64,000 nt of DNA from Cylindrodendrum hubeiense (GCA_014621425.1 JAANBB010000005.1:1-64000); one strand, 5' to 3'. Positions 44,121-56,609 are shown, numbered from the stretch's first letter. The notes: a model not told the origin generated them from the letters alone. A program made the numbers and translations.

Positions 44121-45182
44121 CAGACCGATAATCCATTAGGTTGTCAGGCTTAAGTGCTACAGATTTGTTGGTATTGTTAGAGCTTGTGGAACCAGGCTAC
44201 ATTAGAACACCGGTTCAAGGAACTCCCAAAGTATGAATGCTATGCATTAAAATCATAGCTCTATAATTGAGTCAGGCTCAATCTCTTATTACAATCATCC
44301 CTGGTCCTCATAGTTGTGAGCGTATAAAGAGTGCCCCGAGCCTTGATGGTCCTCTTGGTAATACCCGATCTTCCAGGTAGTCTGCTCCTCGTTCTTACGT
44401 TGAACGTTAATCTAATACACTGTCGCTACCCCATGAAACATCAGGGAGCTCGGTCCACTATTCTGTGTCAAACGGATCTAAGTCGTAAGCGAACCGCGAG
44501 CGCCGAATACGTACCATTCAGGCTTGCAGTTGGATGCCAAGTAGACAATGTAGTGAGTACCGCTCAGAGCTTGAATCCCCCAAGTGCCCTCATTGACATC
44601 AGAGCCCTTACATTCCCAAGATATACGGGTCTGTAGAACACGACGACATCCCCGGTAATGCTTGGGGGCAGCAATACCGCTATATATTACTGAGGATGGA
44701 TGTCGGAATCGACATTGGAGTACTTGCGCGGGATCAGCATCCGGCGTCGAATTGTAAAAGAATCGGATGCTTAGAATAAAATAGTTGACCCCATCCACAT
44801 CATATATTGACTAATATGGAGATTGGTTATGCCATGTATTCTCAAGCATTAAGTAGCGCACGACAGGGAAACAGGACGCGTAGTAGAAGAGAAAAGCGTA
44901 GGTGGCACCGACATCTTGGTACACAGCAAATGCCAGATTGGATAACTACGAATGCAGCTGCTGCAAGAATCGTACAAAAAGGTCGAGAGTGCTGGGGAGA
45001 AGAAGATAACTTCAACGGTAGCAAGCTTCGTTGCACTTTAGGGTGGCAGTCTGCAGTACCTGAAGCTGGTCGAAGATTTATCTTGATATCTGGGAGGATA
45101 GGCTCAGAGAGCCTAGTGAAGGAGAATTAACCCCATTCTATAGATAAAAATATCTAGGTGAGTATCATCTATGAATATGGGA
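44121..45182. other. Intergenic, no gene supported
   Basis: Short frames on both strands (for example a basic plus-strand frame at 44807-45130) show no recognised domain. It lies between convergent genes. Confidence 0.5.
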
Positions 45183-46651
45183 CTAGAAGCTGAGCTTCAA
45201 ATCCCATACCTGCAATTTTCTGTCTGGGTAAGACCCGCCCTGTCGCACGAAAATGCTAAGGATATTCTCATTCTTCAGTCGCTTCCGGTCGAATAAGGGC
45301 TCCGTCGAAGTGTTGGGGATCGCGACCAGGAAGGACCAGTCCTGAAACGATCCGCCGCTGGTGGCAACATAGATCCTTGTCTCAAGGGCGGGCTCGTCGG
45401 GCAGTAATGCGATGAGGGTATTGCCGGTAGCATCGGCTGCAAGTTTCCCACGGGGCGCATAGAGGCCGGGGCTTGAAATGTCACCAGGGTTTATAGCAGA
45501 CTTGGTCCAATTTTCTAGATCAGAAAGTGAGTTTATTGTAATCGTTCTTAATTCATGGCACGTACCATCTATTCCTCGCATGTAGTGTTGGTAAAGCTGC
45601 ACCCCTGATGTGTCATCTCTCATAAGAGCATGGAATCTTCCGTTGATATCCACAAACTGTCCTTCTTGGTTCACCATCCCGCTGTTCGATGGTACCTGCC
45701 ATATCAGCGTGCTATTTGACGCCGTCGAAATCGGCACATCCAGCTGAGTACCCTCTGTGTTGTACCACGACTGGCCAAAGTCTTCGGAGTACGCAAAAAA
45801 GAAGTCATGATTTGTGGTGGCATCGGGAGTTTCTCTTATAACCCATGACGTGTAGAGTCTGCCATTAACGAAGTCGAGGCCATTAATGTAAGCATTGTTG
45901 TCGTTGCCCTGTATATACTTCCCATATGCTTGCCATTGACCGTCGGTAGAAGAATATCGATGGATGTAGCTGTCTCCGGAGCCCGAACTGTTCAATTCTA
46001 AGCATTGATTTCCTAGTACTGGTCATGAAAACTTACTAGCCAATTCGAAACTCGAATAGTAGGTCCCCGTCATCAAGCAACTCAAATCTAGGGTATGTGA
46101 GAGGATCCCAAGGCCCGGTTGACCCCGGAAGCTCGTGTAAAACATCGCCAAACAGATCTTCGGTCCATTCAGATGGTATATCGATAGCAATGGGGCTACT
46201 GGAAACGCGGTAGTTCAAGGGGACGTCCTGTACTGCATCAGTATCGAACGGGAGTGGGGCCAACGATCCTGACACTCACATGGTGATCGAAACTAAGATG
46301 AATATTGCCATCGCCTGAAATTCCCATCGAAATTGTATTGTGCCCGTCCATCGTCGTCTGAGTATAGTCGGTCAAGCTGAGAAATTCCCACTCGCTAACT
46401 TCAGGGGCCACGGGACGGCGCCCAACGTTGACATAGTGGTTTCCGTACCCGGCAGGTGTCGTGCTGTAGAAAGTGACATATTGGTAGTTTCCGAATGTAA
46501 TGAGAACGTCCTCCTGGAAGCTAACGCCGTCTAAGCGCTGAGAGCCTTGAACATCTGTCCCAAGGTCCCAATGCTCAGTCGAGATGAGCTCGACGGCAGA
46601 AACGCATAATACCATAAAGGCCAACAGCGGAGTTCCAGCACGTAGATTCAT
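45183..46651 (-). CDS. Secreted BNR-repeat protein (BNR_4-like, possible polysaccharide lyase fold)
   Basis: Exons 46651-46280, 46227-46037, 45987-45183 (455 aa). Signal peptide [16 protein letters not shown]. The family marks are [20 protein letters not shown] followed by FDHH, then PLNYRVS, which corresponds to the 'HN..TMGID.DG.IHLS...H...L.YR' core of BNR_4 proteins; these are seven-bladed propellers that include ulvan-type polysaccharide lyases and related glycan-active proteins. Later blades show [18 protein letters not shown], a classical sialidase/BNR Asp-box (S.D.G.SW). Likely extracellular glycan binding or cleavage; the substrate is unknown. Introns are 52 and 49 bp. Confidence 0.78.
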
Positions 46652-48751
46652 GGGGGCTGACTAACGATTTCGGTTCATAAAGGAGAATGACCGTGTATAG
46701 AATGAGCTGACGGGGGTATTGTTTTTGCATTTGGAACAAGACCGCGACTTTAAAGCTCTATCAAATACAATAGGTCGCTGTTCTCTTACCCAGTGTAGCA
46801 CTACTTCCCCGCTACCCACCTCGCGCGCTTCTATGCCGAGGTGTCATTTATTTGATTAATAACTCTTTATTCGGCATAGGCTAAAGTGATGTGATGAAAG
46901 AACAACGCCACTTTCGTTTCTACTCGCTTAGATGAGGAGAGAGAGCATGCAGGGGTAAAATGATCCAGAAGCGAGCTAATCACACGAGTGTATGTTGTCA
47001 GCTACATTGGTACCTCACTTGACCAAAGTATTGGCCAGCGGCTAGGGTACTGGCCAGCTACATACATGGCGATTCGGTGCTCGCTGCTCCGAAGTGTATG
47101 TATTAATACGCCAAGATCTACCTCGGCCTTCGCGCATTTCGTCATCGCTGTGTACTCGATCCCCGCATTGATGCGGATCCATTCCTGATTCACATGTTTT
47201 CTATAGTGGTTTTGCTTTGCGGATCTTGTTGGATTGAGCCCGGATTCCTACAATCCTCTGATATATCGATATCCTAGTCTTAGTCGGAGGGGGTGTCGGA
47301 AGAGATAAAAACCCCTCATAGGAAAAGAGGGGCTCGAGGCATCCTAGATCAATTCAATCATCAGATTCTGGGTCTACCTCTATTGAACACTAAGACCGAT
47401 TGATCGCAAGCTCCGTACGTGATCCAACAGATCTTATTATAAGTATATAGTACTTGTTGGGTGGTTAGGGTAGCAGCTAGGTGTCAGCCCATGTCGAGAC
47501 GAGGCGGTCACGACCGGCAGTACCAGGACACCCCACTTTCATTTCTGACAAGTTGTTGGATTGACTCCGCCTGTGATACCTGGGACTCATCTGTCTGGCT
47601 GCCAATGATCCGCACTTAATGGTCTGTATTTCAGCTTCTACATTTCCTGACTCTCTGGCCTTGCCTGGGTTCTAACATGGGTTGTGATAAGGACCTCAAG
47701 GCCCTGTATTTAATATGTTAATGAGTGCACGCATAATAAGCGGAGTGCTGCTACTTCGTAGTGCTGTCACTTCTACTTTGATTCGTCGGGGTTGTTAACC
47801 TCATGGTGAGATAAAAAATGAGTCTATATATAACTATAACAAATATTACTTATATCATTTATACTCTTACCTTGCCGACACGTGGTTTCTATAATTGAGT
47901 ATTGTGTTGGGTGGATTTGACCGGCTGGCCATGGATGATAGTGAGTGGTACGGGTTCTACGGGATATTTAAAGCAGAGTTAGTTTTTTTCTTCTTTGAGA
48001 AGAGGAGTCGAGTTTTATGCATACTTTGTCAGACAAGCATCATGCCCTGGGGGACATGCATTGGAGTGGTCGACTATCTATTAGCTAACAAGCTTAACGA
48101 TAGGTCTGGCTAAATCAAGAGGACCATTCGACCAACGCGTTGATTCCAGGGTTCTTTGCTATGGAATCTGGATGTTGCTAACTGAGACGTCAATTCGGCT
48201 GCTACAATATACTTGCAGCATAGCTTCTTATCTCATATGAGGTGTTGAGTCTCAATGCCCGCAACGTCTAATAAATAAACCACGCACAGTTGGGATTGCA
48301 ACACTAGGCTCCTGAGAACACGTAAGCTGAGGCATAATATTTAGCATCTCAAAATCTGTCACGGTGCTGGACACTGGCAAGCGGCATGTGCGAATATTGA
48401 ACTTTGTTCAACATTGGCGATGACCTGCCTTACCTCAAATCTGTCAGGGTTTACGAGTATGTGTGTCAACCGTCAGGACACCAGGTAGTCTTTCACCAAA
48501 TACGACCAGATTCACATGTCCCTGCACTGAGCTCATGGTGGATTGCGTTTATACTCACTATCTCTGTCTTCACTTGGGTCTTTTATAACATAGTACTTAC
48601 TCCAAACGTACCTTGTTATTGTACTCAGGCACATCCACCATCTGGTATCACAATGTAGAACATTTCCCAAAAAGGTGTAAACAACAAAACCTGCTCTAGC
48701 TCATAAGGCTTGTATTACATGCCTCTCCTGTATTTCCCAAAATATACCGCA
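46652..48751. other. Long intergenic stretch with short dispersed repeats
   Basis: No gene supported. About 50 bp around 47240-47289 recur at 63676-63725 (sharing tacaatcctctgatatatcg), and about 35 bp near 47353-47390 resemble 41470-41505 (caatcatcagattc...acc..ctctattgaa). The stretch 47810-47870 is AT-rich. Confidence 0.5.
47240..47289. repeat. Short dispersed repeat, copy 1
   Basis: Matches 63676-63725 at most positions, including an unbroken stretch tacaatcctctgatatatcg followed by atatc. No TE ends recognised. Confidence 0.55.
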
Positions 48752-51700
48752 TCACCGTATGTCTAGCCTGGTAACCTCTGCATCCTTATCAAGGTTTTCT
48801 AGTTTGTCTAATACTGCTGTATCAAAATCGGGAAAGTAAATAGCATCCATATACTCATACCAACGTTCATGTGAGTCCCCACACCGCTTCAGCATGCCAG
48901 GGTAAGCAAGTCTGCCTAGGATGGCAACCACAAGCCCCTCCTGACCAGTGCGAGAGTTGGCTATGGCAAAACGTCCCTTTTCTGTATATATCAAATCGCA
49001 GTAGCCATATTTTCTGGAGTCCATCTGTTCACAGATGGATATCTCAAAGTCAGGTTGATTGCGTGATCGGTTATCCCAGTCTCGTAACCCAGATTGAAGA
49101 TCGCTGGGGACGTCATGCATTGTGAGTGCAAGATCAGCATCTGCGGTGAGCTTCCACACTAGAAACGACGTGATCTCCTCTAATTCCGTTTTACCACATT
49201 TATTTTCTGAAAGAATTGCAAGTAGAAGAACCTGGAGGCAACTGGCCCCGTCTCTCCACAGGTAAGGGTCAAGTAAGCTTTTACCAGAGGCTTCGAAGTT
49301 GACTGCGGTGGGCTTTACGACTGATTCGTAGAAATCCTCATCCTCCTTGACGTTTATCCCAAACGATACTTCATCCATGAGGTACCCATTTAGAAAAAGA
49401 GAAGTTGTCGTGGTAACCATATCTCCCTTGATCAAAAAGCCCATCTCGGATGAATGTACACCAACATTTATCTCGTAGGCATCAGCGGGTCCTTTTTCCT
49501 CGGCACCCTCTTGTTCGACAGTCCAATCAGGTACCCAGGAAGGAAGATTTGGCAAGGTCTTGATATTTGAGTGGAAATAGGGTGCCCAGAACAGTAGACT
49601 CTGGTAGGCCCGGATGATACGTCGAGCGGTATGAACAAAGACCTCCTGAACAGAAAGGGTATAGTCTGGTTTGAGATCCGCCATTGATTCGCGCATAAGG
49701 CCTAATGCTGCATATATCTTGTCTCGTGGGTCGCTTGCATGCAGCTTTTTCATTGCGTCCACCACTTGACTGAATTCCAGCGCGCCTCGTTTTGCGAACA
49801 TTCTTTCAACGAAAAGGTAGGAATCGATATAGACATATTCTCCGTCGATGATCTCGTTGCACTCTTCGTATGCTGCGAGAGCCTTCTTCATGTCGTCCCA
49901 TTTGCACCGATAATCCCCACACAGCACGTATCCCCTGGAGCCCGCAAGGACCATCTCTTGGAATATCCAGGCGCGAGTAAAATAGCGGCGACAGCACAGA
50001 TCCTTCATGCCCTTGACATCTCGTCTGCCGACGTCCTGGAGAATCTGTCGTACGGGTTCTGTCGTCTTTTCGTCTGGACTCGACAGAATACAGTTGTCCT
50101 GAATGAGAACCTCAAACGCGGATTTGAATGCCGGGATCTTGGACCACGCATATTTGGTATACTTTCTTGATGGCCCAAGCCACATGAGCACTGTTCGGGC
50201 TTTTTGATATATTTCTTTCATCATCATAACTTGCTTGCTGCGCTCGTCCATGTCTTCTTGATTGATGCACAAGGCGTCGATCCATAACGTTCTCGAACTT
50301 GTCGTTGATCTAATGCTCTTTAAGGCCATCATCAGGTTCCTGGTCACGCGCAGGCGTCCATCATTGCATTCAACTGGGATATCCCTCTGTCCCTTACCCC
50401 ATTCGTAGGAAAGGGCCTCGTAGGCTGGGGACTTCGAGAGGTCCACGGTATGAAGGTCGAAGGACACGATGTCCTTAGACGTGCCTGGATGGAGTTCAAT
50501 CACGCGGACAAGAGCGCCAGAGCCCAGGGGCTCATACTTATACTGCCGCTCAGATACAACAGTATTAGCTTCGCGTGTATTGACCCTTGGTCCGTTATCA
50601 AGCTTGATTATTGCAGCTCGAGAGAGAAGTTGAAATGCCACTTCGTGATTCATCTCTTTAGCATACGAAACGGCCGTCCGGCCATCACGGTCTCGGATAT
50701 CGAAATCAGCGCCGGCCTCGATCAAGATTTTAACGGCCATATCCCGTCCTTTTGCGGCAGCCAACATTAGAGGTGTTTTACTAGCTTTAGACAGATAGTT
50801 TGGGTCTGCGCCGTAGTGCAAGAGCAGCTCAATGATGACATCGTGTCCCTTTCGTGCAGCAACACAGAGCGGCGAAGCAAGATGTGGAGCTTGAGGTTCC
50901 ACAGCAGCACCCTTTTGCAGAAGCAATTCAACCACATCCCGGTGACGCCAATGCACCGCATGGCACAAGGCTGTCCAGCCGGAGTAATCGGTGTTTTCAA
51001 TGTCGGCGCCATGGTCAAGAAGGATCAAAATGATATCCGAATGACCATATTCAGCAGCCCAGTGGAAAGCTGTCAATCCGTCTATTTCTTGGAACTCTAT
51101 ATCAGCACCGAGACTTAGGAGTTGGCGAACGGCTTCCTCTTGGCCGTACTCTGAAGCAAGAAGGAGGGCTGAGGTGCCGGACTTAGTTTTTGCTTCTAAA
51201 TCGGCGCCTTTTGAAGCCAATAGGCGTATTATGGCTGTGTGGCCATATTCTGCTGCCCAACACAAAGGTGTGAATCCATCCTCATCGGACAGGTTGACAT
51301 TGGCACCGGCGTGGATAAGGGCTGTAACAGCGGCTTCATTGCCGCACTCAGCCGCCAAACCAAGAGGTACTCGACCGTCGGCACTCATGCTGTCAGGTGC
51401 AATGCCAATCTGGAGGTGTCGCTTTACCATTGCTACATTTCCGTCATCGGCAGCATTACACAAACTTTCGGCGGCGTTATTGACCTCTGCATCGGTCTTT
51501 GCACTTCGTTCACGACTCGAGTCCCTAGATTTGCTGGATGCCGCATCGGAGTACTCCGTGGCACCCCTCTCTAGTAGAAAAGATGCCACTTTGGAACGCC
51601 GGTATTTCCTCGCCAGTTTGAGTGGTGTGAGCTTAGCCTTAGACTCGTGATCAATGGCGGCGCCATTATCAAGCAGGACAGTAACGACAGGAAGATACCC

Positions 51701-53539
51701 TCCCTGTGAGGCGAAAAACAGAGCCGTTTTTCCATACGAGGTCTCGGAATTCACGTCGGATCCCTTGCTCAGTAAAGTACTGACAACGACTTCGTGACCT
51801 CTCTGTGCTGCCGCAGACATGGGACTCTGGTCGGAGTTGTCTGCCAATTCAAACGATGCACCTTTGCTGAGCAAATACTTCACGGTTTCGTGGTGGCCAT
51901 AACGAGCAGCAAACCACAGTGCAGATTCTCCATCATAGCCTATTCCATCGACTTCGGCTCCCCGGTTGATAAGTAATTCGACGGCGTCTATTTGTCCCTT
52001 TGCTGCCGCCGCTGCCAGGGCCTTGCGCCCAGCCTCGTCGGATGAGTTTGGATCGATGCCTTCGTCGAGGAGACGGCTCAAATCATTTCGTCTCCCGTTC
52101 TCCGCTGCAGACATGAACAGGGTGACCAGCGCCGCCTCGGACATTTCTGAAGTCCATGTGCTTACAGCCTTTTGCAGCATCTCTGCTACGTCTTCGTGAT
52201 TTTGCTCTGTCGCTAGATCAATTGGTCGGTCGCCTCCAGTTGTCTGCAATGTTGGGTCAACACGTTTACGCAGCAATATTTCCGTGATTACTGGGTAACC
52301 AAGTTTGGCAGCATGGTGTAGAGGTGACCACCCATGCTCATCTACAATACTGGGATCGGCACCACTGTCAAGTAGTAACCGGACCATAACAATGGAGCCG
52401 TTTTTTGCAGCAAGCGTGAGTGCTGTTTGCCCATGTTTGTCCCCGGCATTGATATCAACTCCACTGCTCACAAGCAATCGAGCTGCCCGTATACTGTTGG
52501 CTGAGGCCGCAAGATGTAATATTGTTGATGCTTCGTCAACCTTTGTAAATACGTCTGCCCCTTTGCCTGCAAGTCCTTCCACAGAGCTGCCGCAGCGGTT
52601 TGCCACAGCCAATGCCAACGAAGAGTAGCCATTTGCGTCCTTGGCTTCGATTTCACTGCCTTTTTCGATAAGGAATTGCGTGGCATCATTGTGGTCAGAC
52701 TTTGCCGCAAGATGCAGCGGAGTAAGACCCTTGCTGTCGGGTATTTTGATATCTGCACCCCGTTCAAACAGCAACTGCAGGACCTCCAGGTGCCCACTCT
52801 CGGCTGCAACTGCAACTGCTGTCCTTCCTTCTCTGTTTGCTGCATCGACGTCGATGCTGCTCTCGAGGAGAAACTGGACTGTCTCCCGGTGCCCCTCCAC
52901 GGCCGCAAAATGCAGCGGTGTATCTCCGCTGTCACTTTTGCAACCCAAGTCACTGCCGCTTTCAACAAGAAGCTTCACTGCGTCGGTCTCACCGGCGTTG
53001 GCAGCCAATTGCAGGGCTGTTTGGCCTCGGTTATCCTTTTCCATCACCGCGGCTTTCATTTCCAAGAGAAGCTCCATTGCTTGGACCCTGCCCATGTCTG
53101 CGGCTGCATGCAACGGAGTCCATCCTTCAGTATTTCTCGAGTTAATATCTGCTCCTTTGGTCATGAGTAGCTTTATGGCTTCACAACGCCCATATTTCGC
53201 CGATATATAGATGAGGGCTCTGCTTTCTGGGTCTTCTTTGCCGTGCATATCGCATCCTAGATCGAGGAAAAACGAAAGGATTTTGCAGTGACCCTGCCAG
53301 GTAGCACATTGTATCGCTGTCATGTGAGAATCCGGATCCGTGAATCGGATATCAGCCCCGTGATCAAGAAGAAGTCGGATTACATCCAGGTGTCCATATT
53401 TTGATGCCCATGTCAGAGCAGTGCATTTGTCCGCATGCTTCAATAAGTCGAACCCGTTGATTGCAAGAATTCTTGAGGCCTCCTCCCTCTCCTCAGCTGC
53501 CAATCCCCCCAAGGTTGAGTCTGAAGCCTTAGTTGCCAT
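48752..53539 (-). CDS. Ankyrin-repeat protein with C-terminal HET domain
   Basis: Single 4.8-kb exon, 1595 aa. Residues about 25-985 form some 27-28 ankyrin repeats (for example GWTPLHAAADMGRVQAMELL, GQTALQLAANAGETDAVKLL) with a hydrophilic break near 665-690. A HET domain follows at about 1040-1190: YEALSYEWG, RVTRNLMMALKSIR, RTLWIDALCINQEDMDERSK, QVMMMKEIYQKARTVLMWLG, the three classical blocks. The remaining ~400 residues are the usual variable post-HET region. HET domains trigger cell death on non-self recognition in filamentous fungi, and ankyrin or WD repeats act as the recognition or autoinhibitory part. In most relatives HET is N-terminal; here the order is reversed. A relic of the post-HET region lies at 40874-41152. 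Confidence 0.9.
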   Translation of the reverse strand: MATKASDSTLGGLAAEEREEASRILAINGFDLLKHADKCTALTWASKYGHLDVIRLLLDHGADIRFTDPDSHMTAIQCATWQGHCKILSFFLDLGCDMHGKEDPESRALIYISAKYGRCEAIKLLMTKGADINSRNTEGWTPLHAAADMGRVQAMELLLEMKAAVMEKDNRGQTALQLAANAGETDAVKLLVESGSDLGCKSDSGDTPLHFAAVEGHRETVQFLLESSIDVDAANREGRTAVAVAAESGHLEVLQLLFERGADIKIPDSKGLTPLHLAAKSDHNDATQFLIEKGSEIEAKDANGYSSLALAVANRCGSSVEGLAGKGADVFTKVDEASTILHLAASANSIRAARLLVSSGVDINAGDKHGQTALTLAAKNGSIVMVRLLLDSGADPSIVDEHGWSPLHHAAKLGYPVITEILLRKRVDPTLQTTGGDRPIDLATEQNHEDVAEMLQKAVSTWTSEMSEAALVTLFMSAAENGRRNDLSRLLDEGIDPNSSDEAGRKALAAAAAKGQIDAVELLINRGAEVDGIGYDGESALWFAARYGHHETVKYLLSKGASFELADNSDQSPMSAAAQRGHEVVVSTLLSKGSDVNSETSYGKTALFFASQGGYLPVVTVLLDNGAAIDHESKAKLTPLKLARKYRRSKVASFLLERGATEYSDAASSKSRDSSRERSAKTDAEVNNAAESLCNAADDGNVAMVKRHLQIGIAPDSMSADGRVPLGLAAECGNEAAVTALIHAGANVNLSDEDGFTPLCWAAEYGHTAIIRLLASKGADLEAKTKSGTSALLLASEYGQEEAVRQLLSLGADIEFQEIDGLTAFHWAAEYGHSDIILILLDHGADIENTDYSGWTALCHAVHWRHRDVVELLLQKGAAVEPQAPHLASPLCVAARKGHDVIIELLLHYGADPNYLSKASKTPLMLAAAKGRDMAVKILIEAGADFDIRDRDGRTAVSYAKEMNHEVAFQLLSRAAIIKLDNGPRVNTREANTVVSERQYKYEPLGSGALVRVIELHPGTSKDIVSFDLHTVDLSKSPAYEALSYEWGKGQRDIPVECNDGRLRVTRNLMMALKSIRSTTSSRTLWIDALCINQEDMDERSKQVMMMKEIYQKARTVLMWLGPSRKYTKYAWSKIPAFKSAFEVLIQDNCILSSPDEKTTEPVRQILQDVGRRDVKGMKDLCCRRYFTRAWIFQEMVLAGSRGYVLCGDYRCKWDDMKKALAAYEECNEIIDGEYVYIDSYLFVERMFAKRGALEFSQVVDAMKKLHASDPRDKIYAALGLMRESMADLKPDYTLSVQEVFVHTARRIIRAYQSLLFWAPYFHSNIKTLPNLPSWVPDWTVEQEGAEEKGPADAYEINVGVHSSEMGFLIKGDMVTTTTSLFLNGYLMDEVSFGINVKEDEDFYESVVKPTAVNFEASGKSLLDPYLWRDGASCLQVLLLAILSENKCGKTELEEITSFLVWKLTADADLALTMHDVPSDLQSGLRDWDNRSRNQPDFEISICEQMDSRKYGYCDLIYTEKGRFAIANSRTGQEGLVVAILGRLAYPGMLKRCGDSHERWYEYMDAIYFPDFDTAVLDKLENLDKDAEVTRLDIR

Positions 53540-54073
53540 CGAAAGCTAGCAGCGGCTGGAGCCGAAATCCACTCGATAAAGCGACAGTGTATGGTAGGAA
53601 CAGGGCTACCCGACTGCTTGCGGGATTGATTCGTAATGCCAAGTCGTTATCTGCAAAGGATCTGGCCCCGTTGGTGTTGGAATTACAATGCGGAAATACC
53701 GCACCGCGCTTCGAATTCACAGGTCTATGAACCCACTAATCGAGTTATTTCAGGGGCTGGATGGGCCCAATAAGACCTGGTGTGTATCGTCCCAGTGGAG
53801 TCCGCGTAACGTGTGCTTAGTCAAAGCCCCTGGGTAAGGCTCGAGCGTCCTGGTGCAATCCTAGTCCGCGGAGTTGGATTCAGTGGATTCAGTGGAGCTG
53901 GATCTCGGACACGTTCTCCCATTTCATCACTTGGCAAATGCGCCCAGCGAAGAGAATTCGACACGGAAATCCTGGATGTTATATTACTATCTTGCATTTT
54001 ATATTGATTGTCGGGTTCTTATCAACATTAGAACAGAATAATCCATTGACGAGGTACTGCTTCCTTGACAGTC
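53540..54073. other. Intergenic, upstream of the ankyrin-HET gene
   Basis: 534 bp between the HET gene start and the stop of the same-strand regulator gene. Nothing recognised beyond a duplicated ttcagtggattcagtgga (about 53878-53896). Confidence 0.5.
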
Positions 54074-56609
54074 CTAAGCCTCCAGGCTCCAATCAATCAT
54101 CTCATCATTCTTCTGAGAGTTATCAACATCCACATCGTTATTAAAAGCAAGGTCAAAGGGCCAGTTTCCTGTCAATCCTGACCCGAAGTCTCCGGAGAGC
54201 GAACTCTCCCTCTGAAAAATGAAATCAAACGACCCTTGGTAAGTCGTAAATTTATCCATGACTAAAACATCATCCAGCCGCCCTTCTGATGCTGCAATCC
54301 CTAGGCCCATGGGGGAATTATGAGAATCGTTGGGCTGGATCCCAACGTTTTGCCCCGTAGTCTGATTCTGAGGGATGGATACTGAGGAGACGCCTGGGTT
54401 CGAGCCAGACGTAACCTGAGTATCACGAGGTTGGCTGCTGTTGCTCGGATTTGACACAGCGTTCAAAGTGTCTCTTATGACGCTGGTACTGAGCTTGTTG
54501 AACAGTTCGCAGGAACGACGAGACGCATTCCATCGCTCGCAGATGGCGACCAAAACATGGGAGCATCCCTGCGTCACCTCGATGATGCACATAATGTTTG
54601 GTACGAGGTTGCGCTTTGACGGATCACTGAGGATCCTACCGACGGAGTAAATGTACGCCAATCCAGCAATGAAGACCCCATGAAGTGTAATCCACGAGTA
54701 ATTCAGCCGTCGTTTTCGGTGAAGCTGGCTGTACGACTCAATTGAGGATTGTGATGCATGAAGGAGGCTCATCAATTCGGGCTCCCTGGCATCGACGTCG
54801 GAATCTAGCATCGGGTGTGGAAGGTAAGGTGAAGGTCGGTAGAGCAGGAGAATGGCGTTATTATACACAGCATTATACCACTCCTCGGTCATGAAACTGG
54901 AAACATAGCCCCGAGATGTCGCTGTTGGGTTAAGATGAAGGCGTTCTGTGTCCTTCTTCCAGGCGTTAATCTCCTCGTGAAACTTGCGCCTAATACGTCG
55001 CTTCTCTTCTATAGGTACACGAAAGTGCTGTCTCGAATTGTACAACAGGCTCAGTATTTGACCCGAGAGCCGCCGTATTCGGATAATGTGCAAAAATGGA
55101 GAGATTTTGATCGGGTTGGCGCTTTCTTGAGGGTCGACTTGGATGGGGCAGTTGGGTCCAAAGCAGTCGTCGTCCAAATGAGAAGGCAGAGAGATATCTA
55201 TTTCATCGTCACGAATGGCAACCGGCCTGCCGAGTGTGATACTGACGGTCCTAAAGCGATGACCATGCGCGTTAGTAAAGATTGTCGTTCCATTTTCTTA
55301 TCCTTTCTGGGCTTGATCGCACTTGCACTACAACTCACCTGTCTAGGTTGTATAGACACCAAAAACATCGCTTCCTCATTTCCTCTTCTAGAGAAACCGA
55401 ATATACCTCGGTTAAGCTCTCAGGATCACAATTCAGGTGTCTAGGCTCTGAGTGAAGCCCAAGCTCGAAGCACATACGCGCGCCAATCCCTGTTAAATGC
55501 CATATGCTCGCGCTCGTATCTCGGAGGTTGCTGAAAATACCATGTTGCGAGATGAGCAATATTACCTTTAATGATTCGAGACTGGGCATTTGTGTGATGG
55601 CATTGACCTTGGACTGGGCCATGGTAAAGTACATTGAGGTCCCCGTGGCTGTCTCCTCGAAACGGTTGAAGTTGGAGCTGCCAATGGTGAGCACCATGTC
55701 AAAAACAAAGGCATCGAATGTTTGGGTCTCATAGAATCCCGGCTCGGAATATATTCTTTCGACGGTAGCCAAGAAGGTAGGCTGGTGCAGTAAGGGGAAA
55801 GAGATGTGGGTGTGTTGAAAGTAGGCATCGATATATGGCATGGCGGTTGCGAGCGTGGGAAAGGTGCTGTCTGACGGTGTCAAAGGGATTCTAGGACTCC
55901 CTAAGTTTCCAGATGAATCTTGTTCGGCAGCCAAAAACCCCATGCCGCCATGGACGCTGACAACAGTCTGGATAATGTTGGCCAAGCCCAACCCGCTGCT
56001 GGAACCCACGTATCGTGTCTCGCCGGTGGCAATTAGGGAGAGGTATCCGACCTCCACTGCAAAGGCATTTGAATCCGTGCTTCCTTTGGATGATAAGCTT
56101 GCACTGGTATCGCCACCCACTTGTCGTGAGTCTGATGGACTGGAGCTGGCATGCGATACGGGTGGGTTTGTTGACATTGTTCGCGACTCAATCTCTGCCT
56201 GAGCCGATGCCAAATTGTCGCGGAGCTTCTTGTTCTCCACCCTCAGTTCCTTTAGAAGGCTCTCAATGCTGTCGAGGTAGCCTCGCGGCAGGTTGCGCTG
56301 TCGCAGCTTATCAGCGTGGACGCATGGTGCGCCAGCCTTCTCGCAGGCGCCGCATTGAGGAATGCGGCGGTCGCACCGGGTTTTGCGGACGTGGCAACGA
56401 TCGCAGGCCTGCATATTTGATGGATATGACTGTCTTTCGCACTCTGACGGTAAGAACTCAGGAGGTTCAATGTTGTCGCCAGTCCCGAGGCCCGCACGAT
56501 TTTGAAGCGACGCAGCGGGGAGTGTCAAGTTTCTTGGAGCCAGGTTTCCCCGCAAAAGCGAGTCCGGGGTATGGGGGAGGTCGACGCTATCGGGATTGCT
56601 GGAGGGCAT
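54074..56609 (-). CDS. Zn2Cys6 fungal transcription factor
   Basis: Exons 56609-55339 and 55250-54074 (815 aa); the 88-bp intron joins LYNLDR to TVSITLGRPVAIRDDEIDI. A binuclear zinc cluster lies near residues 68-97: QACDRCHVRKTRCDRRIPQC then GACEKAGAPCVH, with all six cysteines. A linker and a coiled coil follow (SIESLLKELRVENKKLRDNL), implying a dimer that binds paired CGG triplets. The middle contains the fungal-specific transcription factor domain (HISFPLLHQPTFLATVERIY, then RMCFELGLHSEP and RKRCFWCLYNLDR). The C-terminus is Ser/Asn/Gln-rich, then acidic, a plausible activation region. Targets unknown; the AtuA-like gene lies 2.8 kb upstream, in divergent orientation. Confidence 0.9.

Noticed and set aside
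51174..51650. Long open frames opposite the ankyrin-HET gene
   Set aside because: Antisense shadows of repetitive ankyrin coding; the minus-strand 1595-aa product explains the region.
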